From positions 7,440,001 through 7,504,000 of the forward strand of contig NZ_CP036525.1 of NCBI RefSeq assembly GCF_007741535.1: 64,000 nucleotides of DNA. The letters are read 5' to 3'. Shown here in pieces: positions 16,937-25,811 of this stretch. Made by a program: the position numbers and the translations under genes. The notes beneath the pieces were generated by a model. That model had not been told where the DNA came from. It was given only the letters and a program-made list of their open reading frames with translations, and ran no database searches. Position 1 is the stretch's first letter. Each line of letters begins with the position of its first letter. The stretch is from Rubripirellula lacrimiformis. Lineage in GTDB: Bacteria > Planctomycetota > Planctomycetia > Pirellulales > Pirellulaceae.

Positions 16937-18211
16937 TCAGTACGTAAAATCACTGAAGCGAAGCTGCGTCACGTCGATTTGTGGCCAAAACGCCAGCAGA
17001 GCAGCACCGCCCAATGCGGCGATGCCAAACGTGCAAGCGACGTACAGCAACAACGTTCGGCTTCCCAACATGGCCACCGCGGCGGCTTTGAAGAACAGAT
17101 TCGACATCGTTGCGACCATGATCACACGCCATGCCGTTCCCGCATCGATATGGTCCTCGTTGAACATTTTTGCGGTCGACAACGTGATCGCATCCATGTC
17201 CGTCAATCCCGACACACCCGCGATCCAGTAGAGAGCTTGGTCGCCAAACATTTCTTTGGCGGCTGCCACCATGAACAGAACCAGGGCGTAGAGGATGCCA
17301 AAGATGATGGCCGGTTTCAACTGAGCCGGGTTGTCGTGATCAGCCGCCTGAGCCTCCATCTTGCGGAGAGGCCAGTACAGCAAAACGCATTCGACCGCCA
17401 TCAACAACAGCAATGCCGAGATTGGTAGAGCTGCAAACTTCAACAGGCTCGGTGCGACCAAGCCGATTTCAACCAACACGCGGAAGTTGACGATCGTGGA
17501 CGCAATCAAGATCACCAAGGCGGCCATCCCGCTGGTTTCGGGCGCCAGTTTGGTTTGCCGAGCGTAACTGACCGCTGTTGCGGTGCTGGAGATCAGCCCG
17601 CCCAAAACGCCACCTAGGATTGCCCCCACACGGGCGCCCAACAACTTGTAGGCGACATAGGCCACCATGCTGATACCGACGATCAGAACGACCATTCGCC
17701 AAATATCGTAGGGGTTCAAAACGCCATACGGTCCATAGGTCCGATCAGGAAGCACCGGCAGGATCACCAACCCGATCAGCGCTAGGTGCATGACCGAACG
17801 CAGGTCTTTGTCCGTCATTGCATCCACCCAACCATGCAGACGCCGTTTCCAGTGCAGCAAGACGGCGGCGATCCCCGTGGCAACAATCGCGGGGCCTGTC
17901 TGCCCGACTCCTACCGCGCACCCGATGCCAAACATCAACAGTGCGGCAACCTCCGTCGTCATGCCGGCGTCAAATTGCCCAGCGCGGATCTTGGCCACAT
18001 TGGCGATCATCAACATGATGGCGATCGAGATCATCCCGGCGGCACAGACCACGGCCTGTTGATCGCCCCCCACCATCATGCAGAGCGTCCCAAAGATCGT
18101 GATCAGGGGGAATGTACGAATCCCTGCAATCTCCGACACCTTCCACTGACGCTGCAACCCGACCAGCAGGCCAAGCCCGAGCGAAATAGCGAGAGCGAGA
18201 TAGGGTTCCAT
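16937..18211 (-). CDS. MgtC/SapB-DUF4010 family multi-pass membrane protein
   Basis: The start is set at ATG 18209-18211 because the protein then opens at MEPYLALAISLGLGLLVGLQ, the usual MgtC/SapB N-terminus (GLGLLVGLQRQW, then GIRTFPLITIFGTL). A longer frame to 18292 adds 27 non-homologous residues. About twelve hydrophobic segments follow. The C-terminal half matches the DUF4010 pattern (ARVGAILGGVLGGLISSTAT, YWIAGVSGLTDMDAITLS). The 424-residue length is normal for DUF4010 proteins. Function is unknown; a transport or Mg-homeostasis link is family-based only. Confidence 0.85.
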   Translation of the reverse strand: MEPYLALAISLGLGLLVGLQRQWKVSEIAGIRTFPLITIFGTLCMMVGGDQQAVVCAAGMISIAIMLMIANVAKIRAGQFDAGMTTEVAALLMFGIGCAVGVGQTGPAIVATGIAAVLLHWKRRLHGWVDAMTDKDLRSVMHLALIGLVILPVLPDRTYGPYGVLNPYDIWRMVVLIVGISMVAYVAYKLLGARVGAILGGVLGGLISSTATAVSYARQTKLAPETSGMAALVILIASTIVNFRVLVEIGLVAPSLLKFAALPISALLLLMAVECVLLYWPLRKMEAQAADHDNPAQLKPAIIFGILYALVLFMVAAAKEMFGDQALYWIAGVSGLTDMDAITLSTAKMFNEDHIDAGTAWRVIMVATMSNLFFKAAAVAMLGSRTLLLYVACTFGIAALGGAALLAFWPQIDVTQLRFSDFTY

Positions 18212-18535
18212 GGGAGCACAACCCGCGAAGGGGTCCAACCTAACGGTTTTCAATATCTGGACACTGGTCGAACGCGACTTTTCGAGTCGCATGATTGAAT
18301 CTGCATTCTAATCGCCGGGCAATGGGATCCCCTGCAAACCTTCGTCGACAGAGATGCCGCCCCCAGAACGCTGCGTACGTTTTACCAAATCGCCCCTGGT
18401 CGAACGTCTGTCCAGATTAGCAACACGCGTTCAAGAAGTGTTCTCGACCCTGAATGGTTTGATCATCGAAAGGCCGTCCTGTTCCCCCGCCACGCACGGC
18501 CCACCGCCAAGCAGGAAACGCGGTAAAGAATTTCG

Positions 18536-20368
18536 TAGCGGAAGTCGCCAAGACTTTCGGTGATACCACACCCTAGCCCGAAACTATCGACGGCCTGTCG
18601 ATTGAATCGAACCTTCAACGGCAATGGTGAGCCGCTGGCCGTGAGGCCACGGACATGAGCAGGGGGGCATTCCCGGCCGCTCACGCGATCACGGCTCACT
18701 AAATCGACAAACCGTCATGACTTTCGGTGATACCACACCCTAGCCCGAAACTCTCGACGGCATGTCGATTGAATCGAACCTTCAACGGCGATGGTGAGCC
18801 GCTGGCCGTGAGGCCACGGGCATGAGCAGGGGGCCATTCCCGGCCGCTCACGTGATCACGGCTCACTAAATCGACAAACCGTCATGACTTTCGGTGATAC
18901 CGCATCCTAGCCCGAAACTCCTGACGGCATGTCGATTGAATCGAACCTTCAACGGCAATGGTGAGCCGCTGGCCGTGAGGCCACGGGCATAAGCAGGAGG
19001 CCATTCCCGGCCGCTCACGCGATCACGGCTCACTAAATCGACAAACCGTCATGACTTTCGGTGATACCACACCCTAGCCCGAAACTCTCGACGGCATGTC
19101 GATTGAATCGAACTTCTAACGGCAATGGTGAGCCGCTGGCCGTGAGGCCACGGGCATGAGCAGGGGGGCATTCCCGGCCGCTCACGCGATCACGGCTCAC
19201 TAAATCGACAAACCGTCATGACTTTCGGTGATACCACACCCTAGCCCGAAACTATCGACGGCATGTCGATTGAATCGAACTTTCAACGGCAATGGTGAGC
19301 CGCTGGCGTGAGGCCACGGGCATGAGCAGGGGGCCATTCCCGGCCGCTCACGCGATCACGGCTCACTAAATCGACAAACCGTCATGACTTTCGGTGATAC
19401 CACACCCTAGCCCGAAACTCTCGACGGCCTGTCGATTGAATCGAACTTCTAACGGCAATGGTGATCCGCTGGCCGTGAGGCCACGGGCATGAGCAGGGGG
19501 GCATTCCCGGCCGCTCACGCGATCACGGCTCACTAAATCGACAAACCGTCATGACTTTCGGTGATACCGCATCCTAGCCCGAAACTATCGACGACATGTC
19601 GATTGAATCGAACTTCTAACGGCAATGGTGAGCCGCTGGCCGTGAGGCCACGGGCATGAGCAGGGGGCCATTCCCGGCCGCTCACGCGATCACGGCTCAC
19701 TAAATCGACAAACCGTCAAGACTTTCGGTGATGCCGCATCCTAGCCCGAAACTCTCGACGGCATGTCGATTGAATCGAACCTTCAACGGCAATGGTGAGC
19801 CGCTGGCCGTGAGGCCACGGGCATGAGCAGGGGGCCATTCCCGGCCGCTCACGCGATCGCGGCTCACTAAATCGACAAACCGTCATGACTTTCGGTGATG
19901 CCGCACCCTAGCCCGAAACTATCGACGGCCTGTCGATTGAATCGAACTTCTAACGGCAATGATGAGCCGCTGGCCGTGAGGCCACGGGCATGAGCAGGGG
20001 GCCATTCCCGGCCGCTCACGCGATCACGGCTCACTAAATCGACAAACCGTCATGACTTTCGGTGATACCGCATCCTAGCCCGAAACTCCTGACGGCATGT
20101 CGATTGAATCGAACCTTCAACGGCAATGATGAGCCGCTGGCCGTGAGGCCACGGGCATGAGCAGGGGGCCATTCCCGGCCGCTCACGTGATCACGGCTCA
20201 CTAAATCGACAAACCGTCATGACTTTCGGTGATACCACACCCTAGCCCGAAACTATCGACGGCCTGTCGATTGAATCGAACTTCCAACGGCAATGGTGAG
20301 CCGCTGGCCGTGAGGCCATGGGCATGAGCATAGGGCCATTCCCGGCCGCTCACGCGATCACGGCTCAA
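18536..20368. repeat. Tandem array: 11 units of a 167-bp repeat
   Basis: Units begin (ACTTTCGGTGATACC) at 18553, 18720, 18887, 19054, 19221, 19387, 19554, 19721, 19888, 20055 and 20222. All intervals are 167 bp except one of 166, where a C is lost in unit 5. Units differ by scattered substitutions (CATCC/CACCC, CTCTCGA/CTATCGA/CTCCTGA). Each unit contains TGGCC-GTGA-GGCCA, a stem closed by a GNRA-type tetraloop, enclosed by GTGAGCCG/CGGCTCAC. The array is preceded by TAGCGGAAGTCGCCAAG and followed by CTCCGCTACGAG, which are the outer arms of the palindromic element seen at 38943-39012. Stretch 18300-18535 upstream holds nothing I recognise. Confidence 0.95.
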
Positions 20369-20448
20369 TCGATCTCCGCTACGAGGCACCGCCCGAAACG
20401 TGGGGACGGAATGCTTCACGGCGTCTGCTAAGCAGAGTTTGCCCGGCG

Positions 20449-22560
20449 CTAGTTCTTTGCATCCGCAGCCGGTGCCTTGCCTAGCGGCCATAGTTCGAAC
20501 TTTCGCACGAACATCTCTGCTTGCTCGGTCTGCAAGATCAACTTGCCTGCCGATGGACTGGCCTTGATCGCTTGGTTGACGACCACTCCGTTGACCAAAT
20601 ACGTCAGCTTTTCGCCCTCTGCGATCACTTCAAGACGCGTCCACTCGTTCACCGGGCTTTCGACATCTTGTTTGCCTCGGAAACCGATCTTATCGGCCCA
20701 ATCGACATCGCGTCCAAACCAGTTGATTCGTCCGCCATGGATGGTGATCGGTTCGCCACCTTTCTTCCAGACCTTTTCTCCGTCGCGATCCTTCGTGATC
20801 TCGGCGGTCAGCGAGGTCTTCAGAACCTGCCCCGTAACGGGATCAGTGCCCGACAGAACCAGGATGTCGCCGACCCCGCCTTCGATGATCTGAGCTTCGA
20901 CCGAGGCCATCCAAGTATTGGCGTAGCCACCGTCCGGTCCCCAAGCGTGAACCAGCAATCCAGAATCACGAGCACGATCGATTCGATCGCCCCAAGTTTT
21001 CTCACCTAGCATGAACTCCAACACCAAGTGGTAATCCCGGTACGTTTGATTGGTGATCAATCCGCCGTAACCGTCACCGCTGATATGAATCTGACCGTCT
21101 TTGACCGTAAAGATCTTCTTGGGATCCGAGTATTTGGAATCGCGAATCCAGGTGTAGAACCCTTCGAAGTTTTTCCCATTGAACAATTCAATGCGTTGGT
21201 CGGTCGGCGACACGGCGGTTTCGCGATCCGGAATCGCTGCTGGTTCACCGGGCAGTTCGCGAATCGAGACGTTTCGGAAAGCGACGGGTTCTTGGTGTCC
21301 GGCGAATCCAAAGTGCCCGCTTGTACGTTTTGCTGCCGCCGGCACAGGCCCCGTCTTGGACTCGGTCACTTCCGACAAATCGGCTTCTAAAATGGTGAAC
21401 CCGTTCAGTTCGACTTTGTACTTGGTTCCAGTAACAGTGACCTGTTGGAAATTCCACTCGCCAACCGGACGCAAGAAACCACGGTGAGCCGGTACCAGTC
21501 CGTAGATGGAACCGTGGTACTGACGATCATCCAGGTTTTTATAACTAGGGTCATCATCGTCCAAAATCTGCAGTTCAAGCCATTCCGGATTTTCTAGACT
21601 CTCCCCCGAATGCCGAACCAGAAGGCCATTGTTGCCTGCCGGTGGCAGCTTGAATTCGACGCGGGCGATGAAGTCGCCGTATTCCTTTTCGGTATACATG
21701 TTCCCGGATTTCCCGGCGACCGACACGATGTTGCCATCGACGACTTTGTAGTCCTCGACAGCCCCTCGCCAACCGGCAAGGTCGGTGCCGTCGAACAGAC
21801 TGTCAAACAGCCCATCTTTGTCTTCTCGCAGAATCTCGTTGGCTTCTTCGGAATCAATTTCCCGAACGAACAAGTTCCGGAAGTACAGAGTGTTGCCGTG
21901 ATTTTGCAATTCGAGTTGCCCATCGCGATAGATCGGCAAACCACGTTCCCACAGGTTTTCCATCACGGCGCGGTCGGTCACCAACTGGTCGTTCAGTTTG
22001 ATCGTGACGCGTTCACCAACCATGCGGATGTAAAAGGTGTTCCACTGGCCAACCGGTCGATCCGCCTTCACCAACGGCATGCGAGGGTTGTCTTTGTTGT
22101 TCCACAAAGCACCGGATCCATTTTCAGCACCATGCCGAAAGTAGTCCTCGTGTTCGGTGTCCCAGATCTGCACTTGCGGACTTCCACGCAGATAGATCCC
22201 GCTGTCACCACCTTCTAAGATTTTCCAATCGACGAACATTTCAAAGTCGCCGTAATCCTTGGCGGTACACAGGCTTTCGCCCTGACCGTCAAAGACCAAC
22301 ATTCCGTCGACCACTTTCCAGTGATCCCGCATGCTCTGATCGGCCACTTTCTGGGCATCCGACAATTCGGACTCGGTCATGGCCGCCCGCGTCTTTGGAT
22401 TCCCGACGAGCCCTTTCCAACCGCTAAGGTCTTTGCCGTTGAACAGCGGAGTGAAGCCTTCTGGAACCTCCGCCCGAAGCGTCGCGTGCGATGAACACAT
22501 CGCGACAAAGCAAGAAAACAGAGCACCTACAATGACAGCTCGGCGAAACAAGGGTTTCAT
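20449..22560 (-). CDS. Secreted protein with three DUF1080 (3-keto-disaccharide hydrolase-like) domains
   Basis: This 703-residue protein has a signal peptide (RRAVIVGALFSCFVAMCSSH, cleavage near LRA-E). Three concanavalin-like DUF1080 modules follow: about 35-235 (FTPLFNGKDLSGWKG, CTAKDYGDFEMFVDWKI, GDSGIYLRGSPQVQIWD), about 250-440 (LFDGTDLAGWRG, YTEKEYGDFIARVEFKL, NGLLVRHSG) and about 460-695 (ELFNGKNFEGFYTW, TNQTYRDYHLVLEF). DUF1080 proteins are abundant in planctomycetes; some act on 3-keto-glycosides, and others are only sugar-binding. Three copies in one chain is long for the family. The tandem array lies about 80 bp past the stop. Confidence 0.9.
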   Translation of the reverse strand: MKPLFRRAVIVGALFSCFVAMCSSHATLRAEVPEGFTPLFNGKDLSGWKGLVGNPKTRAAMTESELSDAQKVADQSMRDHWKVVDGMLVFDGQGESLCTAKDYGDFEMFVDWKILEGGDSGIYLRGSPQVQIWDTEHEDYFRHGAENGSGALWNNKDNPRMPLVKADRPVGQWNTFYIRMVGERVTIKLNDQLVTDRAVMENLWERGLPIYRDGQLELQNHGNTLYFRNLFVREIDSEEANEILREDKDGLFDSLFDGTDLAGWRGAVEDYKVVDGNIVSVAGKSGNMYTEKEYGDFIARVEFKLPPAGNNGLLVRHSGESLENPEWLELQILDDDDPSYKNLDDRQYHGSIYGLVPAHRGFLRPVGEWNFQQVTVTGTKYKVELNGFTILEADLSEVTESKTGPVPAAAKRTSGHFGFAGHQEPVAFRNVSIRELPGEPAAIPDRETAVSPTDQRIELFNGKNFEGFYTWIRDSKYSDPKKIFTVKDGQIHISGDGYGGLITNQTYRDYHLVLEFMLGEKTWGDRIDRARDSGLLVHAWGPDGGYANTWMASVEAQIIEGGVGDILVLSGTDPVTGQVLKTSLTAEITKDRDGEKVWKKGGEPITIHGGRINWFGRDVDWADKIGFRGKQDVESPVNEWTRLEVIAEGEKLTYLVNGVVVNQAIKASPSAGKLILQTEQAEMFVRKFELWPLGKAPAADAKN

Positions 22561-22951
22561 CGTTCGTTCTCGATTTGGATTTGGCTATTCCGACCGCTGG
22601 ATCGACAGGGTGTCACAACGGCGCTCAGTGATGTGATCGCAATCGATCACATTCACAAGACGAATAGAATGGGCAGGCAACGTGAACACGGTGGGGCGTG
22701 CCTGCTGCGGTTTGCGGGCAGACAACAAGGGTTCAGACGCGTTGGCAGGCGGTGATCAAAATGTCTTCGTTCGACAAATTCATAGACCGGCGTCTTTTGT
22801 TCACGGATCATGCTAGCCACTGCAAACTGCGGTCGCAACTATAGCCTTGCTGGTCTGAGAAGAACCCGACAAATCAATCGAATCCCTTAGGCAGGGCGTC
22901 GAAACCGAGTCGCACAGCCCCCCCCAGCCAGGATGCCCGGGCGCCGCCGTG
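22561..22951. other. 391-bp intergenic stretch without a supported gene
   Basis: It lies upstream of the DUF1080 gene and downstream of the M16 peptidase gene, both on the minus strand. I see one short inverted match (GATCGCAATCGATC near 22636) and no coding frame with recognisable content. Confidence 0.5.
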
Positions 22952-24187
22952 CTAGCCGGCGGCGATGACTTCGGTGGCTTGCCCCACGAAGTACTTGGCC
23001 GCGGCGGCGGAGGCCTTGTCAGTCGTCACACCACGCAACCGATCCAACTGATCATCCAAGCTTTGATACTTGCCCGTCGTCAACCAACGACTGCCTAGAC
23101 CGAACAATCGATTCCCCGGTCGTTCGCTCTGCATGATCAGCCCAGCGACGGACTTGTTGATCGCCTGCGATAGTTCGTCTTGTTCGATTCCCTTTTCGGC
23201 AACCCGACCGATCACTCCGTCGAACAACCTGCGATTGGTTTCCAAGTCGTCCGGTGCGCACACCAGGTACGAGAACCAGGAACCGGTATCCAGAAACTCT
23301 TGCGGCCAAACGGTCGCCACTTCCGCGCGTCCTGTGTCGATCAATTCCCAGAACAACCGACTGCCCCCTTCATCGCCAACGACCGAGGCTAACAGGCGTG
23401 TCGCAAATCGATCCTCGTCCGTCATGCTGGGGCCGGGCGACATCCGAATCAGGTAAGCCTGGTTGGCATCCGGAGTTGCAATTCGATTGTCCAAGGCCAC
23501 ACCGGCCGGCAACGCATTGGGATCATCAGCCGATGGAGATTCCGGAATCGGCCGCGCCGCCCAGTGCTCGGTCGCCGTTTCGACCTGAGCGACCAAGGCG
23601 TCAAAATCGACGTTTCCGGTGGCCGCCAAGACGATGTTCTCGGGTCGATACCGGCGATAGAAATAGTCGCGCATGGCCGATGCGGTGACGGCGCGAATCG
23701 AATCCTGAGTCCCCAGGACTCGCCGCCCCAAACCGCGTGGCCCGAAATAGATTTCCATCGCGCGTTCGAACGCACCGAACGGTGGCTGGTCTTCGTACTT
23801 GGCAATTTCTTCCAAGATCACTTGCCGCTCGGTATCAAAATCATCCTCCGCCAGCGAAGGACTTAGCATGTCGGTCAACAGGTCGACCAACCGATCCTGG
23901 AACTTTGGCAACACGGTCGCGTAGTACACCGTTTGCTCTTCGCTGGTGTAGGCATTGCTGTTGCCACCCAATTCGTCCAGTTCCCGGTTGACGTCGGCCG
24001 CCGATCGCCGCGCGGTACCCTTGAACATCATGTGTTCTAGGAAGTGGCTTAGGCCCGATTCAAAATCGACCTCGTCACGCGCCCCGGCACGCACGAAATA
24101 TCCCATCGCCGCGGAATAGCCGCGCGGGTCGGTCTCGGCAACGATCCGAAGCCCATTGGAAAGAGTCGCTTGCTTGAATTCTGGCAT
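22952..24187 (-). CDS. M16 family zinc peptidase (catalytic-type subunit)
   Basis: The 411-residue protein has the inverted zinc motif HFLEH (His48, Glu51, His52) followed by a Glu near residue 127 (ILEEIAKYEDQ), the third zinc ligand. It also has the helix ELDELGGNSNAYTSEEQTVY typical of M16B peptidases. The C-terminal half keeps the M16 fold (DANQAYLIRMSPGPSMTDED) but reads SRLFWELIDTGRAEVATVWP where single-chain M16B enzymes have an R-x-x-x-GLxY substrate-binding pair. The adjacent upstream gene encodes the opposite combination, so the two probably form a heterodimer. No signal peptide is seen. Confidence 0.9.
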   Translation of the reverse strand: MPEFKQATLSNGLRIVAETDPRGYSAAMGYFVRAGARDEVDFESGLSHFLEHMMFKGTARRSAADVNRELDELGGNSNAYTSEEQTVYYATVLPKFQDRLVDLLTDMLSPSLAEDDFDTERQVILEEIAKYEDQPPFGAFERAMEIYFGPRGLGRRVLGTQDSIRAVTASAMRDYFYRRYRPENIVLAATGNVDFDALVAQVETATEHWAARPIPESPSADDPNALPAGVALDNRIATPDANQAYLIRMSPGPSMTDEDRFATRLLASVVGDEGGSRLFWELIDTGRAEVATVWPQEFLDTGSWFSYLVCAPDDLETNRRLFDGVIGRVAEKGIEQDELSQAINKSVAGLIMQSERPGNRLFGLGSRWLTTGKYQSLDDQLDRLRGVTTDKASAAAAKYFVGQATEVIAAG

Positions 24188-24357
24188 GGTCTTGGATCAA
24201 TCGGGTGTGGCCGCGCGGGCAAGCCGGGCGGGGGAGTGAACCGTCAAGCGGTTTCAAAATGGAAGACGACTGACGATCGGCTCAAACGGCGATACGCCAA
24301 CAACGAAACGCGCCGGGAAACAAACCCCACAAACGGGACTCCCTTCCACCGGACGCA

Positions 24358-25593
24358 TCAAACCGATAGCGGATCAGGGCCCAACGTGACGATGCGGTAA
24401 TCGCCGGGCGGATGATCGCACCAGTACCCTCGCACATCGTCCAGGGTCAACGATTCGATCACATCCTCGATCTCCTCGGTCGTCATCACCTTTTCGATTT
24501 GATACCAGTCCGACGCCAAGGACGCAGCACGCGAAGCACTCGATTCCTGTTCCATGATCAGCCCGCTTTGGATACGAACTTTCCAACGTTCCAATTCGCC
24601 CGATTCCAAATCGTCGACCAAGTGTTCGATTTCTCGCAATGTCACGTCCAGCGTTTCCTGAGCCCGTTCGGGCGTGGTGCCCGCGTAACCAAAGACGCCG
24701 CCGCAATGTTTCAGCGAATGGCAACTGCAGCTGACCGTGTAACACAGCCCGCGTTGTTCGCGAACGCGGTCAAACAACCGACTGCTCATCCCATCGCTGA
24801 GGATCCCGATGCCGGCTCGCATCTTGAAATAGTCAACATGCCCGTACGGGATGTTGTCAAAGGCAAACCCAATGTGGGTCTGGCTAGACGGCGATGTCAT
24901 GTGTTCGTAGGTCGCCCGTCCGGTCGGTGACGGCAGCGGCTGGGTCGTCCCGGTTTTCCAGTCCGCAAACGCTTCCTTGGACCACTTCATCACTTCGTCG
25001 ATGTTGACATTCCCGGCGACCGCCAAGATCGCGCCACCGGCATGGTAGTGATCCGTGTAATACTGCCGAACATCGTCTTGGGTGATGGCTTCCAAACCGG
25101 CCAAGGTGCCAAAGATCGATCGCCCCAGATGGTCGCCGTAGTGAAGTTCGCGCAGCCGCCGCATCACGCGGTGCGTCGGCTCGTCTTCCATCGCCCGCAA
25201 TTCTTGGATCGACATCATCCGCGCGTCATCCAACTGGTCCGCCGGCAGGTGCGGACGACGAACGATGTCGGCGTAAAGTTCGATTGCCGGCTGCAGCGAA
25301 GCGGCGGGCATCGCAGAGGTGAACGAAACCATCGCCGTCGAAACGCCCGAGTTTCGGTCCATCCCCAGGTTGTCTTGGATCGCCACCAGATCGCGACTGC
25401 TTTGCGATCCAGCACCACGTTGGACGATCTCGCAAACCAGGCCGCTCAATCCACCCATCCGATCCGATTCGGCCTGCACTCCGCCGCGGATCGACAACGA
25501 GAATGCGGCGGTCCGCTGCCACGGCATGGACTGCACCAAGACCGTCATGCCGTTGGGAAGTGTCTCGTGATGAATCGGAGTCGTTTCGGGCAT
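24358..25593 (-). CDS. M16 peptidase-fold protein lacking the zinc motif (partner subunit)
   Basis: It has the same length (411 residues) and fold as its downstream neighbour. Where the zinc motif should be it reads GGLSGLVCEIVQRGAG, with no HxxEH. Its C-terminal half has RVREQRGLCYTVSCSCHS, the intact Arg/Tyr pair used for substrate binding. The gap to the downstream peptidase gene is 170 bp, same strand. In known two-subunit M16B peptidases one chain supplies zinc and the other the Arg/Tyr pair; the arrangement here fits that. Alone it should be inactive. Confidence 0.87.
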   Translation of the reverse strand: MPETTPIHHETLPNGMTVLVQSMPWQRTAAFSLSIRGGVQAESDRMGGLSGLVCEIVQRGAGSQSSRDLVAIQDNLGMDRNSGVSTAMVSFTSAMPAASLQPAIELYADIVRRPHLPADQLDDARMMSIQELRAMEDEPTHRVMRRLRELHYGDHLGRSIFGTLAGLEAITQDDVRQYYTDHYHAGGAILAVAGNVNIDEVMKWSKEAFADWKTGTTQPLPSPTGRATYEHMTSPSSQTHIGFAFDNIPYGHVDYFKMRAGIGILSDGMSSRLFDRVREQRGLCYTVSCSCHSLKHCGGVFGYAGTTPERAQETLDVTLREIEHLVDDLESGELERWKVRIQSGLIMEQESSASRAASLASDWYQIEKVMTTEEIEDVIESLTLDDVRGYWCDHPPGDYRIVTLGPDPLSV

Positions 25594-25776
25594 CGTGGTA
25601 TTCAGAGCAATGTTCCTTTGCGTAACAAATCGGTGTGATCAGGATGCATGGCGACCGGCGGTGGCAGTGTCGCCATCGCTGCGCCCCCCCGGTGCGTGTT
25701 CGCTGCACCTTGCAATGCGAGGCTCGCCGTCGTGGATCGGACGACGGCTCACACAGCGATAGGATGTCGAATCATC

Positions 25777-25800
25777 CGAAAGTCTGGGCGACTTCCGCTA
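25777..25800. repeat. Half copy of the 70-bp palindromic element
   Basis: CGAAAGTCTGGGCGACTTCC followed by GCTA matches the right arm of the element at 38943-39012 and 11371-11442. No left arm lies nearby. It sits in the 218-bp gap upstream of the M16 partner gene. Confidence 0.55.
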
Positions 25801-25811
25801 CCCTGCGGCGG

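Noticed and set aside
18553-20368. CRISPR array
   Set aside because: Units are 167 bp and directly contiguous, with no unique spacers, and no cas genes are present.
20201-20491. 96-codon minus-strand open frame at the array edge
   Set aside because: It is made of repeat sequence and the shadow of the DUF1080 gene end.
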